The notes under the pieces: model-generated
What the model was told of the DNA's origin: nothing
Seen by the model: only the letters and a program-made list of their open reading frames with translations
Databases searched by the model: none
Shown here: positions 25,201-32,895 of the stretch, in pieces
Numbering within the stretch: the stretch's first letter is position 1
Layout: each line of letters starts with the position of its first letter
Position numbers and translations under genes: made by a program
NCBI RefSeq assembly: GCF_002234595.1
Contig: NZ_NMUL01000045.1
Span: 101,830 to 165,829 of the forward strand
DNA: 64,000 bases
Direction of reading: 5' to 3'
DNA from: Amycolatopsis vastitatis
Lineage (GTDB): Bacteria; Actinomycetota; Actinomycetes; Mycobacteriales; Pseudonocardiaceae

Positions 25201-26933
25201 AAGAGGCCGCCGAACGCGGGATCCGGGCGGAGTGGCTGACCGAGCTGGAAGCGGCGCGGCGGGCGATCCGGGTGCGGATCGGCGGCACCGAACGGTTCCT
25301 GGCCATCGAGGACGCGGGCCGGGTGCGGGACGCGCTCGGCACCGCGCTGCCGGTGGGCGTGCCCGAGGCGTTCACCGAACCGGTCGCGGACCCGCTCGGG
25401 GACCTGCTGTCGCGGTACGCCCGGAGCCGGGGGCCGTTCGCGGCGGCGGACGCGGCCGCCCGGTTCGGGCTGGGCACGGCGGTCGTCACGGGGGTCCTCG
25501 ACCGGATGACCGGGGAAGGCCGCCTGGTCCGGGGCGAGCTGAGCCCGGTCGGGCACCCGGACACCCACGGGGTGGGCGTCGAGTACTGCGACTCGGCGGT
25601 GTTGCGAAGGCTGCGGCGGGCGTCGCTGGCGAAGCTGCGCGCCGAGGTGGAGCCGGTCGAACCGGCGGCGCTGGGCCGGTTCCTGCCGGCGTGGCACGGG
25701 TTCGGCGGGCGCGTCCGGGCGGCGCCGACGGCGGACGACGTGCTGTCGGTCGTCGAGCAGCTGGCCGGGGCGCCACTGCCGGCGAGCGCGGTGGAGTCGC
25801 TGATCCTGCCCGGGCGGCTGCCGGGCTACTCCCCCGCGCTGCTGGACGAGCTGACGACCGCGGGCGAGGTCACGTGGGCGGGCTGCGGCGCGCTGTCCGG
25901 CGGCGACGGCTGGATCGCCCTCGCTCCCACCGACGTCGCCGACCTCCTGCTGCCCGAAGTCGTCGAGGACATCCCGACCGGCCCGCTGCACGACGCGATT
26001 GTGTCCACTTTGGAGGGTGGCGCGCTGTTCTTCCGCCAGCTGGTGGACCGCGCGACCGTGCTGGTGGACCAGGCACCGAACGACGCCGAAGTCGTGGCCG
26101 CGCTGTGGGACCTGGTGTGGGCCGGGCTGGTCACGGGCGACACGCTGGGGCCGCTGCGGGCCCAGGTCGCCGGGCACGGCGCGCACAAGCCCCGGCGGCA
26201 GGCGCCTCGCGGCCGGTACGCGCGGCTGCGGGCGGGGCGGCCGCAGATGCCGTCGCGGTCCGGGCCGCCGACCGTCGCCGGGCGGTGGGCGCTGACGCCG
26301 GCCCGGGAGACCGACGCGACCCGACGGGCCCACGCGCGGACCGAGGCGTTCCTGGAGCGGCACGGCGTCCTGACCCGCGGCGCGCTCGACACCGAACGCG
26401 TCAGCGGCGGGTTCTCCGGGATCTACAAGGTGCTCCGCGGCATGGAGGACACCGGCCAGGTGATCCGCGGCTACGTCGTCGAGGGGCTCGGCGCGGCGCA
26501 GTTCGCGGCGAAGGGCGCGGTGGACCGGCTGCGTGCGCTGTCCGGACCCGGCCGTCCGGCGCCCGGCCGCGCGGTGGTGCTGGCCGCGGCGGACCCGGCC
26601 CAGCCCTACGGTGCGGCCCTGCCCTGGCCGGCCGCGACAGGCGACACGAAGCACCGTCCCGCCCGCAAGGCCGGCGCCCTGGCGGTGCTGGTCGACGGCG
26701 TGCCGGCGCTCTACGTCGAGCGAGGAGGCCGGTCACTGCTGAGCTTCACGGAGGAGCGGCAACCCCTGTCGGAGGCGGCCCAGGCGTTGTCGGCGGCGGT
26801 CCGGGAGGGCTGGCTGGGCCAGCTGGCCGTCCAGCGCGCGGACGGCGAGCAGGCGCTGACCTCGGAGCTGGCGGAAGTGCTGCGGGAGGCGGGTTTCCGG
26901 GCGACGCCGTCCGGCCTGCGCCTCCGGGCCTGA
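22263..26933 (+). CDS. lhr: Lhr-family large ATP-dependent helicase
   Basis: 1556 residues from ATG 22263; GTG 22272, three codons on, is an equally good start if the adjacent promoter is real. Lhr is a superfamily 2 3'-to-5' DNA translocase and helicase used in DNA repair. Motifs: VVAPTGSGKT (Walker A), VIVDEVHAVAG (DEVH box), GLSATV (motif III), ARAHHGSMSREQR (motif V region) and LQRVGRAGHQ (motif VI). After the helicase core come the winged-helix and beta-barrel core and a long C-terminal part (from about residue 850) containing ACRR-like tandem winged-helix sequence typical of full-length actinobacterial Lhr. Unlike M. tuberculosis, no nei2 glycosylase follows; def is next. Confidence 0.95.
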   Translation: MDDVAADVLDLFSPATRDWFAGAFAAPTAAQEGAWRAAHAGEHALVVAPTGSGKTLSAFLWALDRLSVEPPPAEATKRCRILYVSPLKALAVDVQRNLRAPLAGISQATRRLGLPVPQIEVGMRTGDTTAAERRTFGKTPPDVLVTTPESLFLILTSSARESLRGVETVIVDEVHAVAGGKRGAHLALSLERLDALLAKPAQRIGLSATVRPIDEVSAFLAGGRPVRVVQPKLAKTIEVRVEVPVEDMSNLDAPRGGPAPSPLDALESLESLTEAFPPGNIAPGGLGTLEEMAGNPVQRPSIWPAVEERVLSLIRAHRSTIVFANSRRLTERLTARLNELAAEQTELTPADAFPAEAVGQSGVSTGAPPVIARAHHGSMSREQRTHVEESLKSGQLPCVVATSSLELGIDMGAVDLVVQIEAPPTVASGLQRVGRAGHQVGAVSSGVMFPKFRGDLVSCAVVAERMATGAIEAVRYPRNPLDVLAQHVVAMVALEPWTVPDLASLVRRAAPFAALPDDALHAVLDMLAGRYPSEEFGELRARITWDRISGELRGRPGAQRLAVTSGGTIPDRGLFTVMTPGSDDKPGSRVGEFDEEMVYESRVGDTILLGTSSWRITDITHDRVIVVPAPGEPARMPFWKGDAPGRPLELGRALGKFVRELSTSDDQKARERAEAAGLDERACDNLLNYLAEQKSATRHVPNDRTILLERYRDELGDWRIVVHSPFGAQVNAPWALAIAARLRENRGVDAQVAHSDDGIVLRLPDALDAEGADVTIGADDVLLDPEEVEQLIVAEVGGSAVFAARFRECAARSLLLPRRDPRRRTPLWQQRQRASQLLSVAAKYERFPVVLEAMREVLQDVYDVSGLRELMADVRARKVRLVEVETPAASPFARSLLFGYVGMFLYETDAPLAERRAAALSLDSALLAELLGTEAIRELLDPEAVREVERSLQRLEPDRHARSAEDAADLLRFLGDLTVEEAAERGIRAEWLTELEAARRAIRVRIGGTERFLAIEDAGRVRDALGTALPVGVPEAFTEPVADPLGDLLSRYARSRGPFAAADAAARFGLGTAVVTGVLDRMTGEGRLVRGELSPVGHPDTHGVGVEYCDSAVLRRLRRASLAKLRAEVEPVEPAALGRFLPAWHGFGGRVRAAPTADDVLSVVEQLAGAPLPASAVESLILPGRLPGYSPALLDELTTAGEVTWAGCGALSGGDGWIALAPTDVADLLLPEVVEDIPTGPLHDAIVSTLEGGALFFRQLVDRATVLVDQAPNDAEVVAALWDLVWAGLVTGDTLGPLRAQVAGHGAHKPRRQAPRGRYARLRAGRPQMPSRSGPPTVAGRWALTPARETDATRRAHARTEAFLERHGVLTRGALDTERVSGGFSGIYKVLRGMEDTGQVIRGYVVEGLGAAQFAAKGAVDRLRALSGPGRPAPGRAVVLAAADPAQPYGAALPWPAATGDTKHRPARKAGALAVLVDGVPALYVERGGRSLLSFTEERQPLSEAAQALSAAVREGWLGQLAVQRADGEQALTSELAEVLREAGFRATPSGLRLRA

Positions 26934-27020
26934 GGCGGCGCCGGGTTCCCGATTCCATCGCGGCGCCCTTCGCCGCTGCCCTAAGCTGCCAGTCCGACAC
27001 GCACGAAGGATGTTCTGCTC

Positions 27021-27521
27021 ATGGCGATGCGCGAACTGCGCTATTTCGGGGATCCGATCCTCAAGTCCGTCTGCGACCCGGTCACCGTGTTCGACGAGAA
27101 GCTCGAGGCGCTGGTGCGGGACCTGCTCGACTCGGTGAAACCGGCCGGGCGCGCCGGGCTGGCCGCGCCGCAGATCGGGGTGGGGCTTCGCGTTTTCAGC
27201 TACGACGTCGCCGGGCTCACCGGGTACCTCATCAACCCCGAGATCGTCGAGCTGTCCGAAGAGACGCACGAGATCACCGAGGGCTGTCTGTCGGTGCCGG
27301 AGCTGTGGTTCCCCACGAAGCGGGCGAAGCACGCGAAGGTCCGGGGCGTCGACGTCCACAACGAGCCGATCGAGGTCGAAGGCGAGGACGTGCTGGCGCA
27401 GTGCCTGCAGCACGAAACCGACCACCTCGACGGCATTCTCTACCTCGACCGGCTCACCGCCGAGCGCAAGAAGACCGCCCTGCGCGAAGCGCGGGACAAA
27501 GACTGGTTCTGGAAGCGCTGA
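27021..27521 (+). CDS. def: Peptide deformylase
   Basis: 166 residues, ATG 27021 with AAGGA upstream. It removes the N-formyl group from new proteins. All three catalytic motifs are present: AGLAAPQIG (motif 1, with A-G in place of G-x-G), EGCLSVP with metal ligand Cys89, and QHETDHLDG with His131, Glu132 and His135. It stands 87 bases behind lhr with its own -10-like TAAGCT (about 26984-26989), and its stop is only six bases from the convergent ACT-GNAT gene. Confidence 0.97.
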   Translation: MAMRELRYFGDPILKSVCDPVTVFDEKLEALVRDLLDSVKPAGRAGLAAPQIGVGLRVFSYDVAGLTGYLINPEIVELSEETHEITEGCLSVPELWFPTKRAKHAKVRGVDVHNEPIEVEGEDVLAQCLQHETDHLDGILYLDRLTAERKKTALREARDKDWFWKR

Positions 27522-27527
27522 GCCTGC

Positions 27528-28619
27528 TCAAGCGGGCAGGAACAAGCGCAGCTTGGCACCACCCTCCTCGCCGCGTTCCATGTCTGGTTCCGTGCGCAGG
27601 CCGGCGCGGGCCGCGGTGCGGGGCAGCGCGTCGTCGCCCGCGAGGGAGTCCGCCGACAGCTCCGTGATGCCCTGTGCCTCCGCGAGCACCGCGAGCCGTG
27701 CCAGCAACGCCGTGCCGATTCCCTGCCGCTGCCACGCGTCCTCCACCAGGAGCGAGATCTCGGCGCCGCCCGACATCAGCGGAATCAGCTGTCCCAGGCC
27801 GATCACCTCGCGGCCGAACACGGCGAGCACGCTCGTGCCGCGCGGTGGCACCAGGAGCCGGTGCAGCCGGCGGCGCGGCATCGTCCGCATGCCCGTGTGG
27901 TAGCGCCGGAAGAGCGTCGCCATCGAGCAGCGGCGGTGCAGTTCGGACACCGCGTCGGCGTCGCCGGGGACGCCCTTGCGCAGGACGATCGCCGCGCCGT
28001 CCGGACGGTCGAGGACCACCGGGCCGGCGACGTTCCGCACCGCCGCGGTGAGCAGCGTCACCAGGGCTTCGGCGCGAGTCAGCTCCAGCTGCACGAACGG
28101 TGCCCACTGGCGGCGCGCCACCAGGGCGCTGTCGGCGCCCAGCTCGAACACCGCCCGGTGCCCGCTCTCGGTGCGGGCCGGGTTCGCTTCGGCGGCCGGG
28201 ACGAGCGTGACGACGTCCGCGCCGAGGACGTCCTTCAGCACGTCGGCGAGGCGGGCCGGGTCGTCGATCGCCCGGCGGGCCGCCAGCAGCGTCGACGAAG
28301 ACGGGTCGACCAGCTCGTGGACGTCCGCGTCGATGATCGCGGTGCACTCGCAGCCCTCCGCGCGGATGGCGTCGGCCAGGTGCCGCCGGGGCAGGCCCGT
28401 CGCGGGGCGCAGCACGATCTCGTCGAGCACGCCGCCGGGCACCGGCAGCACGCTCAGGCCGAGGATGTTGCACTCGAGGTCGGCGAGCCGGATGGCGATG
28501 CGGGCCAGCGTGCCCGGGTGGTCGTGCATCCGGATCCGCACCCGCCACGCCGACGGGGTGGCGGGCTCCTCGACGGCGGCCGTCCGGCCGGGCTGGGGCA
28601 ACGCTCTGGAGGTCTCCAT
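27528..28619 (-). CDS. ACT domain-GNAT fusion, probable amino-acid-regulated acetyltransferase
   Basis: 363 residues from ATG 28619. Residues about 25-100 form an ACT-type ligand-binding domain (WRVRIRMHDHPGTLARIAIRL, NILGLSVLPV). A middle linker region follows (LKDVLGADVVTLVPA). The C-terminal 150 residues are a GNAT domain with the acetyl-CoA loop DAWQRQGIGTALLARL. ACT-GNAT fusions in actinobacteria (for example the Micromonospora enzyme studied biochemically) are protein lysine acetyltransferases controlled by amino acids; by analogy this one may acetylate metabolic enzymes such as acyl-CoA synthetases. Target and ligand are not visible here. Confidence 0.85.
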   Translation of the reverse strand: METSRALPQPGRTAAVEEPATPSAWRVRIRMHDHPGTLARIAIRLADLECNILGLSVLPVPGGVLDEIVLRPATGLPRRHLADAIRAEGCECTAIIDADVHELVDPSSSTLLAARRAIDDPARLADVLKDVLGADVVTLVPAAEANPARTESGHRAVFELGADSALVARRQWAPFVQLELTRAEALVTLLTAAVRNVAGPVVLDRPDGAAIVLRKGVPGDADAVSELHRRCSMATLFRRYHTGMRTMPRRRLHRLLVPPRGTSVLAVFGREVIGLGQLIPLMSGGAEISLLVEDAWQRQGIGTALLARLAVLAEAQGITELSADSLAGDDALPRTAARAGLRTEPDMERGEEGGAKLRLFLPA

Positions 28620-28675
28620 GCCCCCACGGTCCCCCGCGGTTGTTGCCGCTCCAGGGCGCCGGTGTTTCGCGCAGG

Positions 28676-29137
28676 TCAGCGTTGGACGCGCTCTCGCAAC
28701 CCGGGCGAAACACTCAGCCACGACCGCAGCTCGGTCGCCAGCGCGACCGGGGCGTCCAGCTGGATGAGGTGCCCCGCGCCGGCGACCGGGGTGAAGGTCG
28801 CGCCCCGGATGCCCGCGGCGAGCCGCTCGCCGATGGACGGCGGGATCCACGTGTCCTCGGCACCCCACAGGACGCGGACCGGCAGGTCGACCTCGCCCAG
28901 CCGTTCCTCGTTCTCGACCAGGTATTGCTCGTCGTACGCGGCGATCTGGCGGTAGAACGCCGGCTGGCCCTCTTCACCGAGCCACGGCGCGACGAGCGCA
29001 TCCAGATCGGCCTCCCGCAGCTGCCGGAAACTCGCGTTGCCGACGTAGGCCCGGACCAGCGCCTCGTGGATGTAGGGCGGAACTTGGGCGAGCACGTCCG
29101 GATGCTCCTTGACGAGCCGGAAGAACGGCGAGCTAGG
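28676..29137 (-). pseudogene. 3' remnant of an alpha/beta hydrolase gene
   Basis: The frame encodes the C-terminal part of an alpha/beta hydrolase: SPFFRLVKEHPDVLAQVPPY, then VRVLWGAEDTWIPPSIGERL with the acid Asp and GAGHLIQLDAP with the catalytic His. The first half, including the nucleophile Ser elbow, is missing; homologous-looking sequence begins immediately after the stop codon of the upstream VOC gene (29138-29140), so a deletion joined the two. The best internal start (GTG 29095) would give 139 residues without a nucleophile. It is unlikely to be an active enzyme. Confidence 0.75.
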
Positions 29138-29869
29138 TCAGCGCGGGGTCAGCACGCAGAACTCGTTGCCCTCCGGGTCCGTCAGCACGCGCCACGGAAG
29201 CGCGGGACCACCCAGGTCCGCCGACGCCGCCCCGGCCGCGATGACCTCCGTCACGGCCGCGGCGTGGTCGGCGCCCGCCGGCGGCGCGATGTCCAGGTGC
29301 ACGCGGTTCTTGACCCGCTTGACGTCGTCGTTGCGCAGGAATTCCAGCCACGGCCCGCGACCCGAGGGCGCGCGCAGGCCCACCAGCACCTCGCCCTCGC
29401 GAACCTCGATCGGGCGGCCCGTGACCCGCGCCCAGAAGTCCGCCAGGACCGCGGGGTCGTGGGCGTCGACCAGGATCGACGCCACCGCGCCGGTCTCCGC
29501 GTACCGGTCGCGGGGCTCGAGCACGCAGAACTCGTTCCCTTCCGGGTCCGCCAGCACCACCCACGGCACGGCGCCCTGCCCGAGGTCGACCCGCCGGCCG
29601 CCCAGCTCCAGGGCGCGCGCCACCAGCTCGGCCTGGTGCGCGAGAGTCGTGCTCGCCAGGTCCAGGTGGATCCGGTTCTTACCCACCTTGGGTTCCGGGA
29701 CCGGCACGAAGACGAGATCGAGGTCCCAGCCGTCGGTCTCCGGGGCGCGGACGTCGACCTCGCCGGACTCCTCGACGGCGACGTGCCAGCCGAGCAGCGC
29801 GGCCCAGAAGTCCGCCAGGACCCTCGGCCGCGCCGCGTCGATCACCACGTTCACCAGGCGCGTGTTCAT
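29138..29869 (-). CDS. VOC-family protein with two glyoxalase-like domains
   Basis: 243 residues from ATG 29869, chosen because a -10 element ends seven bases before it (a longer start would read MAASLRRM). The chain is an internal duplication of about 120 residues: each half starts with a VV/IL-D-A-x-P-x-LADFWA strand-helix and ends with DPEGNEFCVLxPR. In the VOC superfamily two such modules build one or two metal sites; the usual fourth Glu ligand is retained in each DPEGNEFC. Substrate unknown; relatives include glyoxalase I, dioxygenases and bleomycin-binding proteins. The stop lies at the junction with the truncated hydrolase. Confidence 0.87.
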   Translation of the reverse strand: MNTRLVNVVIDAARPRVLADFWAALLGWHVAVEESGEVDVRAPETDGWDLDLVFVPVPEPKVGKNRIHLDLASTTLAHQAELVARALELGGRRVDLGQGAVPWVVLADPEGNEFCVLEPRDRYAETGAVASILVDAHDPAVLADFWARVTGRPIEVREGEVLVGLRAPSGRGPWLEFLRNDDVKRVKNRVHLDIAPPAGADHAAAVTEVIAAGAASADLGGPALPWRVLTDPEGNEFCVLTPR

Positions 29870-29876
29870 GCGCCGC

Positions 29877-29899
29877 AGGCTAGCTGCCATTCCCGACAG
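29877..29899 (-). promoter_or_regulatory. RecA-NDp-type promoter of the VOC gene
   Basis: Minus strand: CTGTCGGGA, eight bases, TAGCCT, then seven bases to ATG 29869. The spacing and core match the RecA-NDp element; a second CTGTCGGG copy lies 15 bases further upstream. Confidence 0.5.
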
Positions 29900-29940
29900 T
29901 CACCCCCGACAGTTCCGGTTCGGCTTCCCCACCGGCCGGG

Positions 29941-30708
29941 TCATCGGGTCGCGAGCCGCAGCAGCGCCCAGAGCTGGGCCGCCTGGTCGTGCACGCCCCG
30001 CACGGTCACCGAGGTCAGGGACGCGCGGCCCCAAAGCCACAGGTAGATCTGCGCGGGTTTCGCCGTGACGACGTCGTCGGCGTTCTCGGCCTCCTCGGCC
30101 GAACAGCGCCAGGCTTCCGTGGTCTCCGGTCCGGCCCGCGCGATCCAGCTGTGCGCGCCGGACCGCACGCCGACCGAGCCCGCTTTCGTGCCGGTCAGCC
30201 CCAGCATGGGCAGCTTCTGCCCGAACCACAGGGTCAGTGCTTCGTCGATGCCGTCGAGCGCGAGGTCTTCGGGCACCCCGCGCGGGTCCGCGCCCGCGGC
30301 CTGCTCGACGTCGACGCGGTGGAGGAGTGTCTCGTGCAGCATGCGCCGCCGCCAGAACCCGTACGTCGGGTCCGCCGGCCACCAGGTGTCGGCGCGCTCC
30401 TCCGGGTCGTGCGCGGCCAGTTCGTCCAGGAGTTCGGCGAGGCCCGTCTCCAGGAACTCCCGCAGGCTCTGGCCCGGTTCGGGGTCACGCTGCCAGTCTT
30501 CGGGACTCCGGCCCTCCACCAGCCGGCGCCGGACCACCCGGTAGAGGCTTCCGACGTGCCGGGCCACCTCGCCGAGCGACCAGCCGGGGCAGGCCGGCAC
30601 CGGGGCATCGACCGGCGCCGCGTGCACGGCCTCGGCCAGCACCCGGCCTTCGATCCCCAACGCCGTGAGCAGCCGCCCGGAGTCGACCAGGCCGTGCTCA
30701 CGCGACAT
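29941..30708 (-). CDS. Maleylpyruvate isomerase-family mycothiol-dependent enzyme
   Basis: 255 residues, ATG 30708, overlapping the end of the HEPN gene by 11 bases. The N-terminal four-helix DinB-like module (PVPACPGWSLGEVARHVGSLYRVV and the metal-site RRRMLHETLLHRVDVE) and the C-terminal module (VTAKPAQIYLWLWGRAS) match the MDMPI family. Members are thiol transferases or isomerases using mycothiol, or uncharacterised actinobacterial proteins. Metal ligands are probably the His in ARHVGS and in LHETLLHRVD. Substrate unknown. It shares an operon with the HEPN protein. Confidence 0.88.
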   Translation of the reverse strand: MSREHGLVDSGRLLTALGIEGRVLAEAVHAAPVDAPVPACPGWSLGEVARHVGSLYRVVRRRLVEGRSPEDWQRDPEPGQSLREFLETGLAELLDELAAHDPEERADTWWPADPTYGFWRRRMLHETLLHRVDVEQAAGADPRGVPEDLALDGIDEALTLWFGQKLPMLGLTGTKAGSVGVRSGAHSWIARAGPETTEAWRCSAEEAENADDVVTAKPAQIYLWLWGRASLTSVTVRGVHDQAAQLWALLRLATR

Positions 30709-31588
30709 GGGCTTCCCCGGTGATCGGCAGGCCGTGCACCAGGCGGCGGACGAGTTCGAGGAACGGCGTGGCGGCCCGCACCAGCCCAGCGGCCGACTCA
30801 ACGGTGACCTTGCCGGTGATCCCGGCCTGCGCGGCGGCGCGGGCGGCCGAGTTGCCCGCGAAGAAGGCGGACCATTCCCGCAGCTCGGGAGCGACGGAGT
30901 CGAGCAGGACCCAGGTGCTGGCCGGGCGCGCGCGGCCCCGGTGCGGACGGCCACGGGCAGCGAGCACGGCGGCGGCACCGCGCAGCGCCGCGAGGTAGGC
31001 GCCGATGAACCGCTCCGCGGGATCGGTCTCCCGCTCGGCCTCGGCGAGCCCGCGCCGCGCCTGCGCGAGCAGACCGGCGGCGACCGGCGGAGCGGGCGGG
31101 CGCACGGCCATGGGGAGCAGGGACTGGTCGGACTCCGTGCCGGTGGCCGGAGGACGCGGCGGCAGCCGAGGCCGGTCGGCCTCCGGCTCGGCGACGGACG
31201 GGCGCAGCGACGTGGCCAGTGCCTGCTCGGACTCCACCTCGGCGGCAGGCGGACGCAGCGGCATCGGCGCCTGAGGCACGCCAGCCTCCGACTCCGCGAC
31301 GGACGAACGCAGCGACATCGGCAAAGCCTGCTCGGACCCCACCTCGACAGCCGACGAGCGCGACGACACCGGCAGCCCAGCCCCGCCGGACTCCAGCTCA
31401 GCAGCGGAACGGCACAGCGGCATCGGCAGCTCGGGCTGCCGGGAATCCACCACCGGAGCCGAGGCCGGCGAGTGCCGCCGGGGGCGGACGTGGTGGGTTC
31501 CGGCCGCCGCCGGGGTGACCGGCGGGCGCAGCGACATGGGCAGCTGCGGCTGCCCCGGATCCGTGGGGGACACGACCTTGACGGACAT
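30698..31588 (-). CDS. SAV_6107-family HEPN protein with repetitive N-terminal region
   Basis: 296 residues, ATG 31588 with GGAGGAGGG upstream. The C-terminal 130 residues match the SAV_6107 HEPN family (LAQARRGLAEAERETDPAER, IGAYLAALRGAAAVL, SVAPELREWSAFFAGNSAAR). HEPN folds include ribonucleases and nucleotide-binding helpers, but no R-x4-6-H catalytic motif is obvious. Residues about 10-170 are a low-complexity region of roughly eight imperfect 16-residue repeats of the type LPMSLRPxxAExExG. Such an extension is not expected for the family. A perfect LexA box lies 104 bases upstream. Function unknown; a role in DNA-damage response is inference. Confidence 0.82.
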   Translation of the reverse strand: MSVKVVSPTDPGQPQLPMSLRPPVTPAAAGTHHVRPRRHSPASAPVVDSRQPELPMPLCRSAAELESGGAGLPVSSRSSAVEVGSEQALPMSLRSSVAESEAGVPQAPMPLRPPAAEVESEQALATSLRPSVAEPEADRPRLPPRPPATGTESDQSLLPMAVRPPAPPVAAGLLAQARRGLAEAERETDPAERFIGAYLAALRGAAAVLAARGRPHRGRARPASTWVLLDSVAPELREWSAFFAGNSAARAAAQAGITGKVTVESAAGLVRAATPFLELVRRLVHGLPITGEAHVA

Positions 31589-31691
31589 GGCGACCCTCCT
31601 CCCGCGCGGGGTGAGCCCGATCGGGGGCCCGGTGCCGAGACGCTTCCCCCGTCCCGGTACCGGGCACCTGACCGGTGCGCGCTCACCGATG

Positions 31692-31707
31692 TCGAACGCT
31701 TGTTCGA
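31692..31707. promoter_or_regulatory. Perfect LexA (SOS) box between HEPN and YbaK genes
   Basis: TCGAACGCTTGTTCGA is an exact match to TCGAAC-N4-GTTCGA. It is midway in the divergent intergenic region, about 104 bases from each start, so it could control either gene. Confidence 0.75.
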
Positions 31708-31809
31708 ACGATTTCCAGAGTAACCCCGACCCGGCGTCCGCTCAAGCCCACCGGGGCGATCCCGGACGTGGTGCGGGACACCAGGTCGGTGGCGTGATCT
31801 CATAGGTTC

Positions 31810-32322
31810 ATGAGTTCGCTGGACCACCCCGCCGTCGCCAAGGTGGCGGCCGCGCTGGCCGAAGCCGGGCAGCACGCCGCCGCCGAAGGCATCCGCGTGC
31901 TGCCCGCCGAGGTCCGGACCGCCGCCCAGGCGGCCGAAGCACTCGGCGTGCCCGTGGGGGCCATCGCCAACAGCCTCATCTTCCGCCTGGGGTCCGACAA
32001 AAACGCGCTCCTCGCCCTGACCTCCGGCGCCCACCGCGCCGATCCGGCCACCCTCGCCCGGCTGGCCGGCGCCGAGATCGGCAAGGCCGACGCCGACTTC
32101 GTCCGGGCGTACACCGGCCAGCCGATCGGCGGGGTCGCCCCTGCCGGGCACCCGCGGCCGCTGCCGACGCTCGTCGACACCGCGCTGCGGGACCACGACG
32201 TCGTCTGGGCCGCCGCCGGGCATCCGAAGACCGTCTACCCCACCACCTTCGCCGGGCTGGTGGCGTTGACCGGGGGCACCCCGGGCGCGCTCGGCGGCGC
32301 GGAGGAAGATGGACAGCCGTGA
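31810..32322 (+). CDS. YbaK/EbsC-family aminoacyl-tRNA deacylase
   Basis: 170 residues, ATG 31810. The family fold is shown by ALGVPVGAIANSLIFRLGSD, the catalytic-type Lys in GSDKNALLALTSGAHRAD, and the GGVAPAGHPRPLPTLVD and AAGHPKTVYPTTFAGL loops. These proteins hydrolyse mischarged tRNAs such as Cys-tRNA(Pro) or Ala-tRNA(Pro); which tRNA is not predictable here. The stop overlaps the GTG of the next gene, so it is coupled to the GNAT. Confidence 0.92.
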   Translation: MSSLDHPAVAKVAAALAEAGQHAAAEGIRVLPAEVRTAAQAAEALGVPVGAIANSLIFRLGSDKNALLALTSGAHRADPATLARLAGAEIGKADADFVRAYTGQPIGGVAPAGHPRPLPTLVDTALRDHDVVWAAAGHPKTVYPTTFAGLVALTGGTPGALGGAEEDGQP

Positions 32323-32891
32323 CCGCGATGCCCGCCGGCTGCTCCCGCTACGTCCAGCTCTCCGCGGACGAGTTCCGCGCACGCCTGCCCGAAGCGCTCG
32401 ACATCTACGTCCGGGCGATGCGGTACCCGGTGGGCACCGCCGAGCAGCGCGCACCGATGTGGCTCACCCACGCGCTGCGTGAGGGCTGGCGCTGCATGGC
32501 CGCCCTCGACGCCGACGACGTCCTGCTCGGTGTCGCCTACGGCTACCGCGGGCGGGCCGGGCAGTGGTGGCACGAGCAGGTCCGCCACGGCCTGAGCCGC
32601 CGGTCCGGGCCCGCCGAGGCCGACCGCTGGCTGTCGGACTACTTCGAGCTGACCGAGATCCACGTCCGGCCGGAGAACCAGGGCCACCAGATCGGCGAGG
32701 ACCTGCTGCGCGGCCTGCTCGACGGCGTGCCCAGCGCGAACGTGCTGCTCTCCACGCCCGAGGGCACCAGCCGGGCGTGGAAGCTCTACCGCCGGACCGG
32801 GTTCGTCGACGTCCTGCGCGACTACCACTTCGCCGGCGACCCGCGGCCGTTCGCGATCCTCGGGCGCGCGCTGCCCCTCGAACCGCGCTGA
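32319..32891 (+). CDS. GNAT acetyltransferase, Rv2170-like
   Basis: 190 residues, GTG 32319 overlapping the YbaK TGA. The GNAT core is seen in YFELTEIHVRPENQGHQIGEDLLRGLL (acetyl-CoA loop) and LYRRTGFVDVLRDYHFAGDPRPFAILGR. The latter block, and gene position before metF-idsA-Rv2175c-pknL, correspond to M. tuberculosis Rv2170, reported as an acetyltransferase acting on isocitrate lyase. Whether this protein has the same target is unknown. It converges on the EamA gene with four bases between stops. Confidence 0.88.
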   Translation: MTAMPAGCSRYVQLSADEFRARLPEALDIYVRAMRYPVGTAEQRAPMWLTHALREGWRCMAALDADDVLLGVAYGYRGRAGQWWHEQVRHGLSRRSGPAEADRWLSDYFELTEIHVRPENQGHQIGEDLLRGLLDGVPSANVLLSTPEGTSRAWKLYRRTGFVDVLRDYHFAGDPRPFAILGRALPLEPR

Positions 32892-32895
32892 TCCC

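Noticed and set aside
21993..26654. A very long minus-strand frame opposite lhr
   Set aside because: Arg/Pro/Gln/Gly-dominated translation without domains; lhr on the other strand has all helicase motifs.
29150..29570. Repeated 25-base segments around CGCAGAACTCGTT
   Set aside because: They encode the DPEGNEFCVL end of the two VOC halves, an internal gene duplication rather than a mobile repeat.
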